64,000 bases of DNA. It comes from Sipunculus nudus (Eukaryota > Annelida > Sipuncula > Golfingiida > Sipunculidae). Below, one piece after another: positions 63,601-64,000 of the stretch (position 1 is the first letter of the stretch; every line of letters starts with the position of its first letter). Location: assembly GCA_026874595.1 (NCBI GenBank), contig CM049316.1, positions 57,979,676 through 58,043,675 on the forward strand, given 5' to 3'. The translations under genes were made by a program, and so were the position numbers. The notes beneath the pieces were generated by a model, which saw nothing but the letters and a program-made list of their open reading frames with translations, was not told where the DNA came from and did no database searches.

Positions 63601-64000
63601 GAACGAGTCTTGCATTGTGGACTTTCACGAGCTTTCAAAGGGTTTCCAGCAAAGAACTTAATTCTTACATAGTCTCTATTTATCAAACTTATCAAATTTT
63701 CGGTAAAACGTCGGGCCTATCTTAGAAATTTCACGATTACAAATATATTTACTATGTCGATACCTTCCGTAAAAGATTTGCAGTATTTAGCTTCATGACT
63801 CATGTCGTTCAATTTTCCTTGCACCATACCAATGCGATATAGAATAGTTTATTGTAGAGCGGTTATAACTTGTAGCTCGGTTACACTGCTAAAGGCGAAA
63901 CCTAATAATAAAATATCGATATTTTATCTAATACCCTCTTCCACTACTATTTCCTTTTATGGACACTTGATGGCCGTACGTTGATCGATAATTTCTATTG
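323..64000 (+). CDS. Giant polycystin-1/REJ-superfamily gene, partial at 3' end
   Basis: Gene-level entry; exons are listed separately. A chain of about 98 GT-AG exons from 323 to 63424 keeps one open frame, with each donor phase matching the next acceptor, over about 3,785 residues. Domain order: signal peptide, about 70 four-cysteine mini-modules, Ser/Thr/Glu-rich stalk, WAP domain, furin-like site, cadherin-like repeats, CGVC-type cysteine motifs, two IPT/TIG-like domains, REJ domain. The REJ signature (LDASRSSDPD followed by Y-T-W-T-C, 62682-62881) places the protein in the polycystin-1/receptor-for-egg-jelly superfamily. These are large surface receptors that usually continue into GPS, PLAT and membrane segments, which would lie beyond the window. 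Ciliary or gamete-recognition roles are known in the superfamily, but which applies here cannot be told. The cysteine arrays and the REJ part could in principle be two genes. I see no stop, poly(A) signal or new start between them that would argue for this. Confidence 0.82.
330..1135 (+). other. Intron 1 with ATT-rich microsatellite
   Basis: This 806-base intron separates the two halves of the signal peptide. It contains a long, imperfect ATT/TAA repeat tract (about 781-1018). Short ORFs on both strands here translate to poly-isoleucine and are repeat artefacts. It ends with the acceptor TTTCAG at 1130-1135. No gene is seen. Confidence 0.7.
781..1018. repeat. Imperfect (ATT)n microsatellite
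   Basis: Trinucleotide ATT/AAT repeats are interrupted by short AT-rich spacers. The purest part is about 783-815. The tract is intronic. Confidence 0.9.
1136..1236 (+). CDS. Exon 2: signal-peptide core and truncated cysteine module
   Basis: Phase 1 in, phase 0 out, donor GTAAGT at 1237. It encodes the hydrophobic core of the signal peptide (LCSALVLLF), then IIVEPPTTNMM and the end motif P-V-C-P-A-E-K. That ending matches the last cysteine and tail of the V-type modules downstream (T-C-P-A-E-K at 10967-10984). The first bases of the following intron also resemble those after a V exon (GTAAGTAAAAAC here, GTAAATAAAAAC at 10985). The exon therefore looks like a fusion of a signal peptide with the 3' remnant of a V-type exon. 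The frame is confirmed by the run to the donor without a stop. Moderately sure. Confidence 0.7.
1383..1620. repeat. Interspersed repeat copy 1, SINE- or MITE-like
   Basis: It shares a recognisable order of motifs with 9976-10200: ATTCACTTATTCG, then CCCAGGTTCATTCG, CTTGATGAC, GGATCAT, AATTTCATGA, and a tail of GAACAAACACAC running into a CA repeat. The two copies are diverged and sit in different introns. A CA-rich 3' tail is compatible with a SINE or other short non-autonomous element. No coding capacity. Confidence 0.6.
2137..2180. repeat. (TA)n microsatellite
   Basis: About 22 uninterrupted TA dinucleotides in intron 2. The short ORF that runs into it is an artefact. Confidence 0.9.
2371..2402. 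repeat. Poly-C followed by (CA)n
   Basis: Sixteen C residues are followed directly by CA dinucleotides in intron 2. Confidence 0.9.
3324..6150. repeat. Large repeated segment, copy 1 (interrupted)
   Basis: Three blocks match the intron before the second array in the same order and orientation. About 3324-4042 matches 15866-16290 (shared GTGATGATGTTTACATT, GTATGCATCGACAA, CCGTGAAACATATTTTATAT). About 5570-5880 matches 16320-16620 (shared GGATGAATTGGGGGATTAAC, CCGTCACTGACAG). About 5990-6150 matches 16764-16915 (shared GCGAGGTCACTGC). About 1.5 kb here (roughly 4043-5565, including a TA microsatellite) has no counterpart in copy 2, so one copy gained or lost sequence. It could be an old duplication or two copies of a large non-coding transposon. 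Confidence 0.65.
4145..4183. repeat. (TA)n microsatellite
   Basis: About 19 TA dinucleotides lie inside the part of the large repeat that copy 2 lacks. ORFs through it translate to Tyr-Ile repeats and are artefacts. Confidence 0.9.
6140..6242. repeat. Degenerate TACTG/TATAC pentamer tract
   Basis: Many tandem variants of TACTG, TACTA and TACCA with about five-base spacing, intronic. Confidence 0.7.
7186..7299 (+). CDS. Exon 3: P-type four-cysteine module
   Basis: Acceptor TTTCAG, donor GTAAGT, phase 0-0, 38 residues. It starts P-Y-N-C-D-G-V-C and ends C-P-S-D-A, with cysteines at module positions 4, 8, 15 and 34. A glycine run (G-G-G-G) sits before the last cysteine. This is the first and most diverged member of the P-type family. 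The module matches no domain I can name with confidence; secreted location is inferred from the upstream signal peptide and paired cysteines. Confidence 0.8.
7300..8858 (+). other. Intron 3, about 1.56 kb
   Basis: AT-rich. It contains a local direct repeat around 8060-8110 (CACAAAGTTTGTTTGA twice). Around 8450-8540 are AATAAGCGGCATTTTCTGTTAAC motifs that resemble 5210-5260 in intron 2 and probably mark a dispersed repeat. No module exon is seen. Confidence 0.55.
8859..8948 (+). CDS. Exon 4: V-type four-cysteine module
   Basis: Acceptor TTGTAG, donor GTTAGT, phase 0-0, 30 residues. It starts VFCFETMSC, has S-C-E-H-V in the middle and ends T-C-N-L-F-Q. The usual C-P-x-[ED]-K tail is replaced and the module is five residues shorter than other V modules, so this is the most diverged V copy. 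Confidence 0.8.
8949..10504 (+). other. Intron 4, about 1.56 kb
   Basis: Holds a CA repeat (about 9660-9690) and the second copy of the interspersed repeat (9976-10200). No module-like exon is seen. The ORF near 9872-10240 covers the repeat and is not considered coding. Confidence 0.6.
9976..10200. repeat. Interspersed repeat copy 2, SINE- or MITE-like
   Basis: Same motif order as 1383-1620 (ATTCACTTATTCG, CCCAGGTTCATTCG, CTTGATGAC, GGATCAT, AATTTCATGA, GTGAACAAACACAC) and the same CA-rich end. Confidence 0.6.
10505..10615 (+). CDS. Exon 5: P-type module, 37 residues (superunit 1)
   Basis: Acceptor TTTCAG, donor GTGAGA, phase 0-0. Begins P-Y-P-C-D-G-A-C-V and ends V-C-P-S-D-S, cysteines at 4, 8, 15 and 33. 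Between cysteines 3 and 4 is a basic-polar loop (EEYRKRQTGSDG). Nearly identical to the exon at 12236. Confidence 0.88.
10880..10984 (+). CDS. Exon 6: V-type module, 35 residues (superunit 1)
   Basis: Acceptor TTACAG, donor GTAAAT, phase 0-0. Begins VFCFETMGC and ends T-C-P-A-E-K, cysteines at 3, 9, 18 and 31. The A-D-G-S-C-E-H-V core marks the first V of each superunit. Confidence 0.88.
11378..11476 (+). CDS. Exon 7: P-type module, 33 residues (superunit 1)
   Basis: Acceptor TTTCAG, donor GTTAGT, phase 0-0. Begins P-F-S-C-D-G-T-C-V and ends R-C-P-E-D-S. The loop between cysteines 3 and 4 (DEHRRTNGAINGR) is four residues shorter than in the P37 type. Confidence 0.88.
11681..11785 (+). CDS. 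Exon 8: V-type module, 35 residues (superunit 1)
   Basis: Acceptor TGACAG, donor GTAAGT, phase 0-0. Begins VFCFETMGC with the L-D-D-G-S-C-V-H-V core typical of the second V of a superunit, and ends V-C-P-T-D-K. A MITE-like insertion sits seven bases into the next intron. Confidence 0.88.
11793..11989. mobile_element. Small non-autonomous DNA transposon (MITE) in an intron
   Basis: The ends are inverted: AGCGGATCCAGGGG near 11801 and CTGGATCCGCCCCTG at 11973-11987. The matching intron after exon 16 (15482 on) lacks this segment and reads GTGAGTATAGAGCAAC, whereas here the same sequence is split by the element, with GTA at both edges. This empty-site comparison gives a 2-3 base target duplication. 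A poly-C run lies inside. Related sequence occurs at about 3545-3640 and 16086-16150. No coding capacity. Confidence 0.75.
12236..12346 (+). CDS. Exon 9: P-type module, 37 residues (superunit 2)
   Basis: Acceptor TTTCAG, donor GTGAGT, phase 0-0. Differs from exon 5 by one residue (T to I in the D-G-T-S-P-G stretch). Same four-cysteine spacing. Confidence 0.88.
12603..12707 (+). CDS. Exon 10: V-type module, 35 residues (superunit 2)
   Basis: Acceptor TCACAG, donor GTAAAT, phase 0-0. Begins MFCFETMGC: the usual first valine is methionine because the first base is A. The core is N-A-D-G-S-C-D-H-V; it ends V-C-P-A-E-K. The internal ATG is not a real start, since the frame is open from upstream exons. 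Confidence 0.86.
12859..12957 (+). CDS. Exon 11: P-type module, 33 residues (superunit 2)
   Basis: Acceptor TTTCAG, donor GTTAGT, phase 0-0. Begins P-Y-H-C-D-D-I-C-V; the usual D-G after the first cysteine is D-D. Ends H-C-P-E-D-S. The intron before it is only 151 bases, much shorter than in superunits 1 and 3. Confidence 0.86.
13186..13290 (+). CDS. Exon 12: V-type module, 35 residues (superunit 2)
   Basis: Acceptor TCACAG, donor GTAAGT, phase 0-0. Begins VFCFETMGC, core H-D-D-G-S-C-E-H-V, ends F-C-P-T-E-K. Four cysteines at the family positions. Confidence 0.87.
13535..13645 (+). CDS. Exon 13: P-type module, 37 residues (superunit 3)
   Basis: Acceptor TTTCAG, donor GTGAGT, phase 0-0. Begins P-Y-P-C-D-G-T-C-V-N-S-S, which creates an N-S-S glycosylation sequon absent from its sister modules. 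Ends T-C-P-S-D-S. Confidence 0.87.
13916..14020 (+). CDS. Exon 14: V-type module, 35 residues (superunit 3)
   Basis: Acceptor TCATAG, donor GTAAAT, phase 0-0. Begins VFCFETMSC, core N-A-D-G-S-C-D-H-V, ends T-C-P-A-D-K. Confidence 0.87.
14415..14513 (+). CDS. Exon 15: P-type module, 33 residues (superunit 3)
   Basis: Acceptor TTTCAG, donor GTTAGT, phase 0-0. Begins P-F-S-C-D-G-I-C-V and ends R-C-P-E-D-S; close to exon 7. Confidence 0.87.
14604..15214. mobile_element. DNA-transposon-like insertion with terminal inverted repeats
   Basis: The intron between exons 15 and 16 is 863 bases against 204 and 228 in the two sister introns. The extra block starts CAGCACCCCTATCCACCTG (14604) and ends with CAGGTGGGCAGGGGTTGTA (15196-15214), its imperfect inverse. 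Complementarity extends inward: TTTTTCGCGATTG on the left against TTAATCGCGGAAAA on the right (about 15181), so the inverted repeat is about 30 bases. No transposase ORF is present; the target duplication is not clear by eye. Confidence 0.65.
15377..15481 (+). CDS. Exon 16: V-type module, 35 residues (superunit 3)
   Basis: Acceptor TGACAG, donor GTGAGT, phase 0-0. Begins VFCFETMSC, core L-D-D-G-S-C-V-H-V, ends V-C-P-T-D-K. Last module of the first array. Confidence 0.87.
15482..17270 (+). other. Intron between the two exon arrays, 1.79 kb
   Basis: Contains the second copy of the large repeated segment (about 15866-16920), including a poly-C tract near 16110-16123. No module exon is seen. It ends with the acceptor CTTGTTTCAG at 17261-17270. 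Confidence 0.6.
15866..16920. repeat. Large repeated segment, copy 2 (compact)
   Basis: Partner of 3324-6150, same order and orientation, without the roughly 1.5 kb extra block. Both copies sit in the intron just upstream of an exon array. An internal stretch near 16086-16150 (CAGAAGCAGATCC, a C run, TTCTTTCAGCCGTCGCAA) belongs to the same MITE family as 11793-11989. Confidence 0.65.
17271..18671 (+). CDS. Array unit 1 (B-C-D-A)
   Basis: Exons: B 17271-17357, C 17523-17612, D 17847-17930, A 18585-18671. The left edge unit is the most diverged: B starts H-W-C and has S-C-S-P, C has P-D-G-H-P-C, D has F-E-N-M and ends C-P-D-G-Q. Several of these residues recur only in unit 13. D uses donor GTGAGT. 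Exon A here is in frame with the following intron for 93 more codons, unlike later copies, because the intron has one extra base near 18693. Confidence 0.9.
19235..20611 (+). CDS. Array unit 2 (B-C-D-A)
   Basis: Exons: B 19235-19321, C 19487-19576, D 19793-19876, A 20525-20611. B starts Q-W-C-Q-F-E-G and C starts H-Y-C, the common inner type. The intron before B carries a decoy acceptor (GTCATTTCAG at 19152-19161). The intron upstream resembles the one after A4 (24490 on), including shared variants around 18720-18830. Confidence 0.92.
21165..22541 (+). CDS. Array unit 3 (B-C-D-A)
   Basis: Exons: B 21165-21251, C 21417-21506, D 21723-21806, A 22455-22541. B has Q-I-E-G and ends C-H-P-G-Q; C starts Y-Y-C; D has N-R-T instead of N-M-T, which keeps the sequon. 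Confidence 0.92.
23102..24489 (+). CDS. Array unit 4 (B-C-D-A)
   Basis: Exons: B 23102-23188, C 23354-23443, D 23661-23744, A 24403-24489. D has D-K-M-T, which removes the N-M-T sequon. The intron after D has a short local duplication (TTCATGATAAG twice near 23781-23808). A decoy acceptor lies at 23021-23030. Confidence 0.92.
25052..26580 (+). CDS. Array unit 5 (B-C-D-A) with chimeric intron
   Basis: Exons: B 25052-25138, C 25304-25393, D 25610-25693, A 26494-26580. B ends C-Q-A-G-Q. The D-A intron is about 150 bases longer than in other units. At about 25842 it switches from normal inner-unit intron to sequence otherwise seen only after D of unit 1 (17934 on), so GACAGTATTGGAAACAAATT and its neighbours occur twice. 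A decoy acceptor lies at 24969-24978. Confidence 0.92.
27137..28512 (+). CDS. Array unit 6 (B-C-D-A) with two lost cysteines
   Basis: Exons: B 27137-27223, C 27389-27478, D 27694-27777, A 28426-28512. B has W-K-E-S, removing its sequon. In C the fourth cysteine is tryptophan (TGG, 27464-27466), while P-N-G-T creates a new sequon. In D the second cysteine is serine (TCT, 27718-27720) in D-K-L-T-S. Frame and splice sites are intact, so the unit is probably still translated, but these two modules cannot make the usual two disulfides each. A decoy acceptor lies at 27056-27065. Confidence 0.9.
29075..30451 (+). CDS. Array unit 7 (B-C-D-A)
   Basis: Exons: B 29075-29161, C 29327-29416, D 29633-29716, A 30365-30451. 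B has Q-I-E-G; C has P-D-R-D-P-C; D has S-T-N-N-A-S-S; A has K-W-L-Y-E-S. All cysteines are kept. A decoy acceptor lies at 28994-29003. Confidence 0.92.
31007..32383 (+). CDS. Array unit 8 (B-C-D-A)
   Basis: Exons: B 31007-31093, C 31259-31348, D 31565-31648, A 32297-32383. B has T-A-L-S-G-C and A has A-S-L-S-A-C, both Pro to Leu changes. All cysteines are kept. The A-B intron upstream has no decoy acceptor. Confidence 0.92.
32940..34316 (+). CDS. Array unit 9 (B-C-D-A), near twin of unit 10
   Basis: Exons: B 32940-33026, C 33192-33281, D 33498-33581, A 34230-34316. It shares rare intron variants with unit 10 only: CGCATTATTCAG (33383), GAGCTATTTAGG (about 33692), CTAGGGATCAG (about 33803) and GATATAAAAATAAC (about 33964). 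Confidence 0.93.
34872..36249 (+). CDS. Array unit 10 (B-C-D-A), near twin of unit 9
   Basis: Exons: B 34872-34958, C 35124-35213, D 35431-35514, A 36163-36249. The offset from unit 9 is 1,932-1,933 bases and all the rare variants listed for unit 9 recur, so this is the most recent duplication visible. A ends A-C-Q-P-G-Q instead of A-C-P-P-G-Q. Confidence 0.93.
36805..38181 (+). CDS. Array unit 11 (B-C-D-A)
   Basis: Exons: B 36805-36891, C 37057-37146, D 37363-37446, A 38095-38181. D uses donor GTGAGT instead of GTAAGT. The intron upstream of A carries the TAGAGTATGT variant also seen before A of units 3 and 6. Confidence 0.92.
38739..40116 (+). CDS. Array unit 12 (B-C-D-A)
   Basis: Exons: B 38739-38825, C 38991-39080, D 39298-39381, A 40030-40116. 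D begins GTT instead of GTG (still valine). The intron after the previous A has a two-base insertion near 38387 and the one after this A a one-base deletion near 40212. Both break the intronic ORF found after other A exons. Confidence 0.92.
40669..42049 (+). CDS. Array unit 13 (B-C-D-A), right edge unit
   Basis: Exons: B 40669-40755, C 40921-41010, D 41219-41302, A 41963-42049. It shares S-C-S-P in B, P-D-G-H-P-C in C and F-E-N-M in D with unit 1 only. B has P-S-R-C, D has C-S-I-H-N and ends G-T-S-Q with donor GTTAGT, and A starts Y-W-C-G-Y-E-G. Introns are clearly more diverged than inside the array. Confidence 0.9.
42680..42766 (+). CDS. Four-cysteine module, A/B hybrid type
   Basis: Acceptor TTTCAG, donor GTAACG, phase 0-0, 29 residues. 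Starts Y-W-C-Q-F-E-G-L-C-K-F and ends R-C-P-S-G-Q, mixing features of the A (Y-W-C, G-L-C) and B (Q-F-E-G, N-E-S) exons. Its acceptor region (CTTCTGTTTGTTTCAG) resembles that of B exons. It is probably an old copy at the array edge. Confidence 0.85.
42767..43443 (+). other. Intron with a decayed C-type exon and an unexplained ORF
   Basis: Holds the pseudo-exon at 43195 and a 71-codon ORF at 42929-43144. The ORF contains a strongly hydrophobic stretch (YFLTYAAVLGMFMISVWAM) and ends in V-Y-K-T-E-N-D. It has no clean splice sites in phase with the gene, so it is not called as coding. Confidence 0.5.
43195..43263 (+). pseudogene. Decayed C-type module exon
   Basis: After a good acceptor (GTTTTCAG) the sequence reads Y-Y-C-D-M-E-D-R-C, matching the start of C exons (Y-Y-C-Y-M-Q-R-R-C). 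The rest loses the P-C-G-T-P part, has no donor at the expected place and meets a stop (TGA) at about 43264. It sits where a C exon would follow the B-like module at 42680. Most likely a dead cassette member that is now skipped. Confidence 0.65.
43444..43578 (+). CDS. Six-cysteine enlarged module
   Basis: Acceptor CTGCAG, donor GTACGA, phase 0-0, 45 residues. Starts V-W-C-H-L-E-G-T-C-K-S and ends T-C-P-T-G-Q. The second half appears duplicated: H-C-G-T-I-C-P-T-G-H is followed by S-C-G-P-T-L-P and T-C-P-T-G-Q. This gives six cysteines instead of four. Confidence 0.82.
43827..43913 (+). CDS. Four-cysteine module (unique)
   Basis: Acceptor TTCCAG, donor GTATTT, phase 0-0, 29 residues. Starts A-F-C-M-Q-E-W-A-C-K, then E-P-C-S-M, ends K-C-T-T-G-Q. 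Spacing C-x5-C-x6-C-x8-C as in A and B. Confidence 0.8.
44312..44392 (+). CDS. Four-cysteine module with non-canonical GC donor
   Basis: Acceptor TTTTCAG, phase 0-0, 27 residues. Starts Y-Y-C-N-I-E-N-I-C-K-P, then E-S-C-G-V-P, ends S-C-S-H-E-Q. The expected donor reads CAG/GCTAAT: GC instead of GT, with a weak remainder. It may be a GC-AG intron, or the exon may be skipped, which would keep the frame. Confidence 0.6.
44393..45851 (+). other. Intron with degenerate repeats
   Basis: Contains at least three diverged copies of a motif running AAATTCATnnTnTA...TCAG...TTGCATGGATCT (near 44722, 44895 and 45364). This suggests a decayed internally repetitive element. No exon is seen. Confidence 0.5.
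45852..45935 (+). CDS. Four-cysteine module (D-like)
   Basis: Acceptor TTTTAG, donor GTAAGT, phase 0-0, 28 residues. Starts I-F-C-F-E-T-S-T-C-I-N-A and ends S-C-A-E-G-Q. Length and spacing match the D exons, while the F-E-T matches the V type. This links the two module families. Confidence 0.85.
46381..46429 (+). CDS. Last, truncated cysteine module
   Basis: Acceptor TTTCAG, donor GTGAGT. Phase 0 in and phase 1 out, the first departure from 0-0. It encodes I-Y-C-K-N-R-S-E-C-V-P-V-G-Q-C-A, with three cysteines and no fourth. This half-module is the transition from the cysteine arrays to the stalk. Confidence 0.8.
46430..46766 (+). other. Intron, 337 bases
   Basis: AT-rich. It ends with the acceptor TTTAAG at 46761-46766, which is not a strong site. 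Nothing else is seen. Confidence 0.5.
46767..47609 (+). CDS. Ser/Thr/Glu-rich stalk plus WAP domain exon
   Basis: Phase 1 in, phase 1 out (donor GTAAAA), 843 bases, the longest exon in the window. Residues 1-95 or so are polar and Thr-rich. A 13-copy repeat of the 7-residue unit TPEESQT follows, then another Thr-rich stretch, then a WAP four-disulfide core near the C-terminal end. Thr/Ser/Pro content suggests dense O-glycosylation and an extended, acidic, mucin-like spacer. The minus-strand Cys-rich ORFs over this region are shadows of the 21-base repeat. Confidence 0.88.
47051..47323 (+). repeat. Coding minisatellite, 13 copies of 21 bases
   Basis: In-frame 21-base repeat encoding variants of T-P-E-E-S-Q-T. 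Copies 11 and 12 are the purest; middle copies are diverged (A-L-E-E-S-V-I, T-P-A-G-S-L-T). The repeat length is a multiple of three, so copy-number change would lengthen or shorten the stalk without a frameshift. Confidence 0.9.
47477..47602 (+). CDS. WAP four-disulfide core domain (within the stalk exon)
   Basis: Eight cysteines in WAP order: C-P-V-P-P-P, G-S-C-V-Q-D-C, D-E-D-C, K-C-C-T-R-G-C, K-K-C. The K-C-C-x2-G-C signature and the D-E-D-C before it are characteristic. WAP domains often inhibit serine proteases or act against microbes; the role here is not known. Sub-feature of 46767-47609. Confidence 0.9.
48118..48309 (+). CDS. Linker exon with furin-like site
   Basis: Acceptor CTGCAG, donor GTGAGT, phase 1-1. 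Encodes about 64 residues (starts D-G-R-V-P-L-I-I-L-G). Near its end is H-S-R-Q-K-R-D-N: R-Q-K-R (48291-48302) fits the furin consensus R-x-K-R. Cleavage here would separate the cysteine/stalk/WAP part from the receptor part. No named domain recognised. Confidence 0.8.
48886..48996 (+). CDS. Exon, ectodomain beta-rich segment
   Basis: Acceptor TTGCAG, donor GTAGTT, phase 1-1. Encodes S-I-F-I-P-N-Q-T-F-G through A-L-G-P-D-G-S. Contains an N-Q-T sequon. No domain can be named for this exon alone; it leads into the cadherin-like part. Confidence 0.75.
49381..49551 (+). CDS. Exon, start of cadherin-like region
   Basis: Acceptor TTGTAG, donor GTGAGA, phase 1-1. Encodes V-L-K-T-Y-Q-A-A-I-M-V-A-P through N-P-G-P-G. 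The stretch Q-L-E-E-D-N-V-S-Q-K-L-S resembles the E-D-based start of a bacterial-type cadherin-like repeat. Confidence 0.75.
50095..50486 (+). CDS. Cadherin-like repeat 1, main part
   Basis: Acceptor CTGCAG, donor GTATAT, phase 1 in and 0 out, about 131 residues. Ends S-V-T-L-T-F-E, which joins V-I-D-V-N-D-A-P in the next exon: the classic end of a cadherin-like repeat. The inner motif F-N-L-K-P-V-Q-D-F-T-G-N fits the F-x-P-x-x-x-F-x-G strand pattern of these repeats. Likely a beta-sandwich adhesion domain. Confidence 0.85.
50931..51150 (+). CDS. Cadherin-like repeat junction (V-N-D-A-P)
   Basis: Acceptor TCACAG, donor GTAAGA, phase 0 in and 1 out. Starts V-I-D-V-N-D-A-P and later reads Y-R-D-Q-D-G-D-A-L-G-I-V-V, the D-x-D-G-D-x-L-G-I-x-V signature of cadherin-like (tandem-95 type) repeats that bind calcium between domains. 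Confidence 0.85.
51820..52003 (+). CDS. Cadherin-like repeat 2, first half
   Basis: Acceptor TTGCAG, donor GTAAGA, phase 1 in and 2 out. Reads G-V-W-E-Y-K-L-D-G-D-F-I-W and, later, L-A-L-P-P-G-S-K-I-R-F-N-P. This matches the G-x-W-x-Y ... W ... L ... I-R-F-x-P pattern common in large bacterial adhesins and rare in animal proteins. Contains N-L-T and N-R-T sequons. Confidence 0.82.
52348..52507 (+). CDS. Cadherin-like repeat 2, second half
   Basis: Acceptor TCCTAG, donor GTAAGT, phase 2 in and 0 out. Starts by completing a Glu codon, then R-T-M-N-I-E-F-Q-F-Y-R; ends D-C-T-T. Contains F-L-A-T-D-F-S-D-T-P-G-N-Q-T, matching the F-x-A-x-D strand of cadherin-like repeats. Confidence 0.8.
52508..53315 (+). 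other. Intron, 808 bases
   Basis: AT-rich. Short ORFs near 53050-53250 lack splice context. Nothing of note seen. Confidence 0.5.
53316..53475 (+). CDS. CGVC-type cysteine exon 1
   Basis: Acceptor TTTCAG, donor GTGAGA, phase 0 in and 1 out. Contains D-E-C-G-V-C-N-G-L-G-D-S-C-N, the D-x-C-G-V-C-x-G-x-G-x-x-C motif seen in ADAMTS cysteine-rich regions and in many protist and marine-invertebrate surface proteins. Seven cysteines in about 53 residues. Confidence 0.82.
53830..53879. repeat. (TA)n microsatellite
   Basis: About 25 TA dinucleotides, about 80 bases before the next acceptor. Confidence 0.9.
53962..54115 (+). CDS. CGVC-type cysteine exon 2
   Basis: Acceptor TTGAAG, donor GTAAGT, phase 1 in and 2 out. 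Starts T-I-D-D-C-G-V-C-V-G-G-T-T-G-R-N-A-T, then D-C-A-S-N-C-N-K. Ends E-R-V-C-L-L. It is read here in the frame that keeps the CGVC motif; another frame is also open but does not fit the flanking phases. Confidence 0.8.
54563..54646 (+). CDS. Exon between CGVC motifs
   Basis: Acceptor TTCCAG, donor GTGAGT, phase 2-2, 84 bases. Encodes L-N-G-T-D-L-D-N-F-I-R-Y-Q-T-K-Y-C-D-G-N. One cysteine; N-G-T sequon. Too short to name. Confidence 0.75.
55131..55234 (+). CDS. CGVC-type cysteine exon 3 (two motifs)
   Basis: Acceptor TTTTAG, donor GTAAGA, phase 2 in and 1 out. Two motifs in tandem: D-C-G-I-C-V-E-G-A-S-G-N and D-E-C-G-V-C-F-G-D-G-T-T-C. Same motif as the exons at 53316 and 53962. Confidence 0.85.
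55622..55755 (+). CDS. IPT/TIG-like domain 1, first half
   Basis: Acceptor TGTTAG, donor GTAAGT, phase 1 in and 0 out. V-E-I-V-R-M-R-P-T-S-M-S-A-R-Y-G-G resembles an IPT/TIG start (P-x-S-x-x-x-x-G-G). Contains L-N-L-C-K-L. Confidence 0.72.
56083..56340 (+). CDS. IPT/TIG-like domain 1 end and domain 2 start
   Basis: Acceptor CTCTAG, donor GTTAGT, phase 0-0, 86 residues. Ends with P-T-V-T-S-L-V-P-S-T-V-T-K-G-A-D-V-Q, which continues in the next exon as V-T-I-T-G-T-N-F-G: together a clear IPT/TIG (immunoglobulin-like, plexin/transcription-factor type) start. Confidence 0.85.
56341..56846 (+). other. Intron, 506 bases
   Basis: Splits the IPT/TIG signature between strands. Open frames that read through from the upstream exon end within the intron. 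Nothing else seen. Confidence 0.5.
56847..57124 (+). CDS. IPT/TIG-like domain 2, main part
   Basis: Acceptor TTACAG, donor GTAATT, phase 0 in and 2 out, 92 residues. Starts V-T-I-T-G-T-N-F-G-N-S-S. Ends V-M-Q-T-D-E-P-S-K-N-Q-L-L. The last donor could be one base earlier in principle, but GG/GTAATT gives the phase the next exon needs. Confidence 0.83.
57630..57847 (+). CDS. Pre-REJ region exon 1
   Basis: Acceptor CACCAG, donor GTATGT, phase 2 in and 1 out. Starts G-A-A-G-A-S-L-A-V. Contains I-M-I-Q-F-S-M-N-I-E-A and C-C-G-H-I-F-E-S, the type of beta-strand and cysteine pattern that precedes REJ modules in polycystin-like proteins. Confidence 0.78.
58297..58466 (+). CDS. Pre-REJ region exon 2
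   Basis: Acceptor TTTCAG, donor GTAGGT, phase 1 in and 0 out. Reads N-T-I-C-I-I-Y-G-K-L-L-A-I-R-L-G-L-N-A-A-L-T and ends L-P-S-L-D. A GT four bases downstream (58471) is an alternative donor but gives the wrong phase. An early GT inside the exon (58317) is not used if the frame is kept. Confidence 0.78.
58856..58864 (+). CDS. Candidate 9-base micro-exon
   Basis: GACATGGAG lies between a good acceptor (CATCACAACAG) and a good donor (GTAAGG). Phase 0-0, adding D-M-E between L-P-S-L-D and D-L-Y-P-V-V. Including or skipping it keeps the frame, so it could be an optional exon. Chance occurrence cannot be excluded. Confidence 0.35.
59085..59818. repeat. Two direct copies of a dispersed non-coding repeat
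   Basis: About 320 bases each (59085-59405 and 59490-59818), diverged, same order of shared blocks. No coding capacity; origin unknown. Confidence 0.55.
60262..60403 (+). CDS. REJ domain exon 1
   Basis: Acceptor GCTCAG, donor GTAAGC, phase 0 in and 1 out. Reads V-V-A-V-T-G-S-T-E-V-G-S-C-D-P-I-E-L-F, then P-L-T-Y-S-W-Q-V-Y. The G-x-C-x-x-I-x-L ... L-T-Y-S-W pattern is the conserved opening of REJ domains. Confidence 0.88.
60624..60664. repeat. (TA)n microsatellite
   Basis: About 20 TA dinucleotides in the intron between REJ exons 1 and 2. Confidence 0.9.
60821..60915 (+). CDS. REJ domain exon 2
   Basis: Acceptor TCACAG, donor GTATAT, phase 1 in and 0 out. Encodes V-A-M-A-G-A-D-Q-A-L-L-D-A-L-Q-T, then Y-L-R-I-A-G-D-K; the helical part between the first REJ strands. 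Confidence 0.8.
61455..61670 (+). CDS. REJ domain exon 3
   Basis: Acceptor TTTCAG, donor GTAGGT, phase 0-0, 72 residues. Starts L-A-S-G-Y-T-Y-G-F-N-V-T-V-T-N-T-F-G, the L-x-x-G-x-x-Y-x-F-x-V-T-V-T-N signature of REJ domains, with N-V-T and N-T-F nearby. One cysteine near the end. Confidence 0.87.
62125..62242 (+). CDS. REJ domain exon 4
   Basis: Acceptor TTGCAG, donor GTAGGT, phase 0 in and 1 out. Encodes Y-Q-Y-A-I-Q-G-T-S-D-V-T-L-D-G, then R-G-S-R-K-Y-H-I-K-V-T. One cysteine (P-L-C-V-I). Confidence 0.82.
62682..62881 (+). CDS. REJ domain exon 5 (family signature)
   Basis: Acceptor TTCCAG, donor GTAAAG, phase 1 in and 0 out. Contains P-L-V-L-D-A-S-R-S-S-D-P-D, then V-T-Y-T-W-T-C: the most diagnostic REJ motif of polycystin-1-family proteins. 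Confidence 0.9.
63300..63424 (+). CDS. REJ domain exon 6, last exon in the window
   Basis: Acceptor TTTTAG, donor GTAGGT, phase 0 in and 2 out. Encodes N-D-N-E-A-S-D-K-S-C-Y-G-R through S-V-L-Q-P-G-K. The gene must continue beyond 64000, since the frame is open at the donor. Confidence 0.8.
63425..64000 (+). other. Start of an intron that runs off the window
   Basis: AT-rich, no acceptor followed by a credible coding stretch in the expected phase. Nothing else seen. Confidence 0.5.
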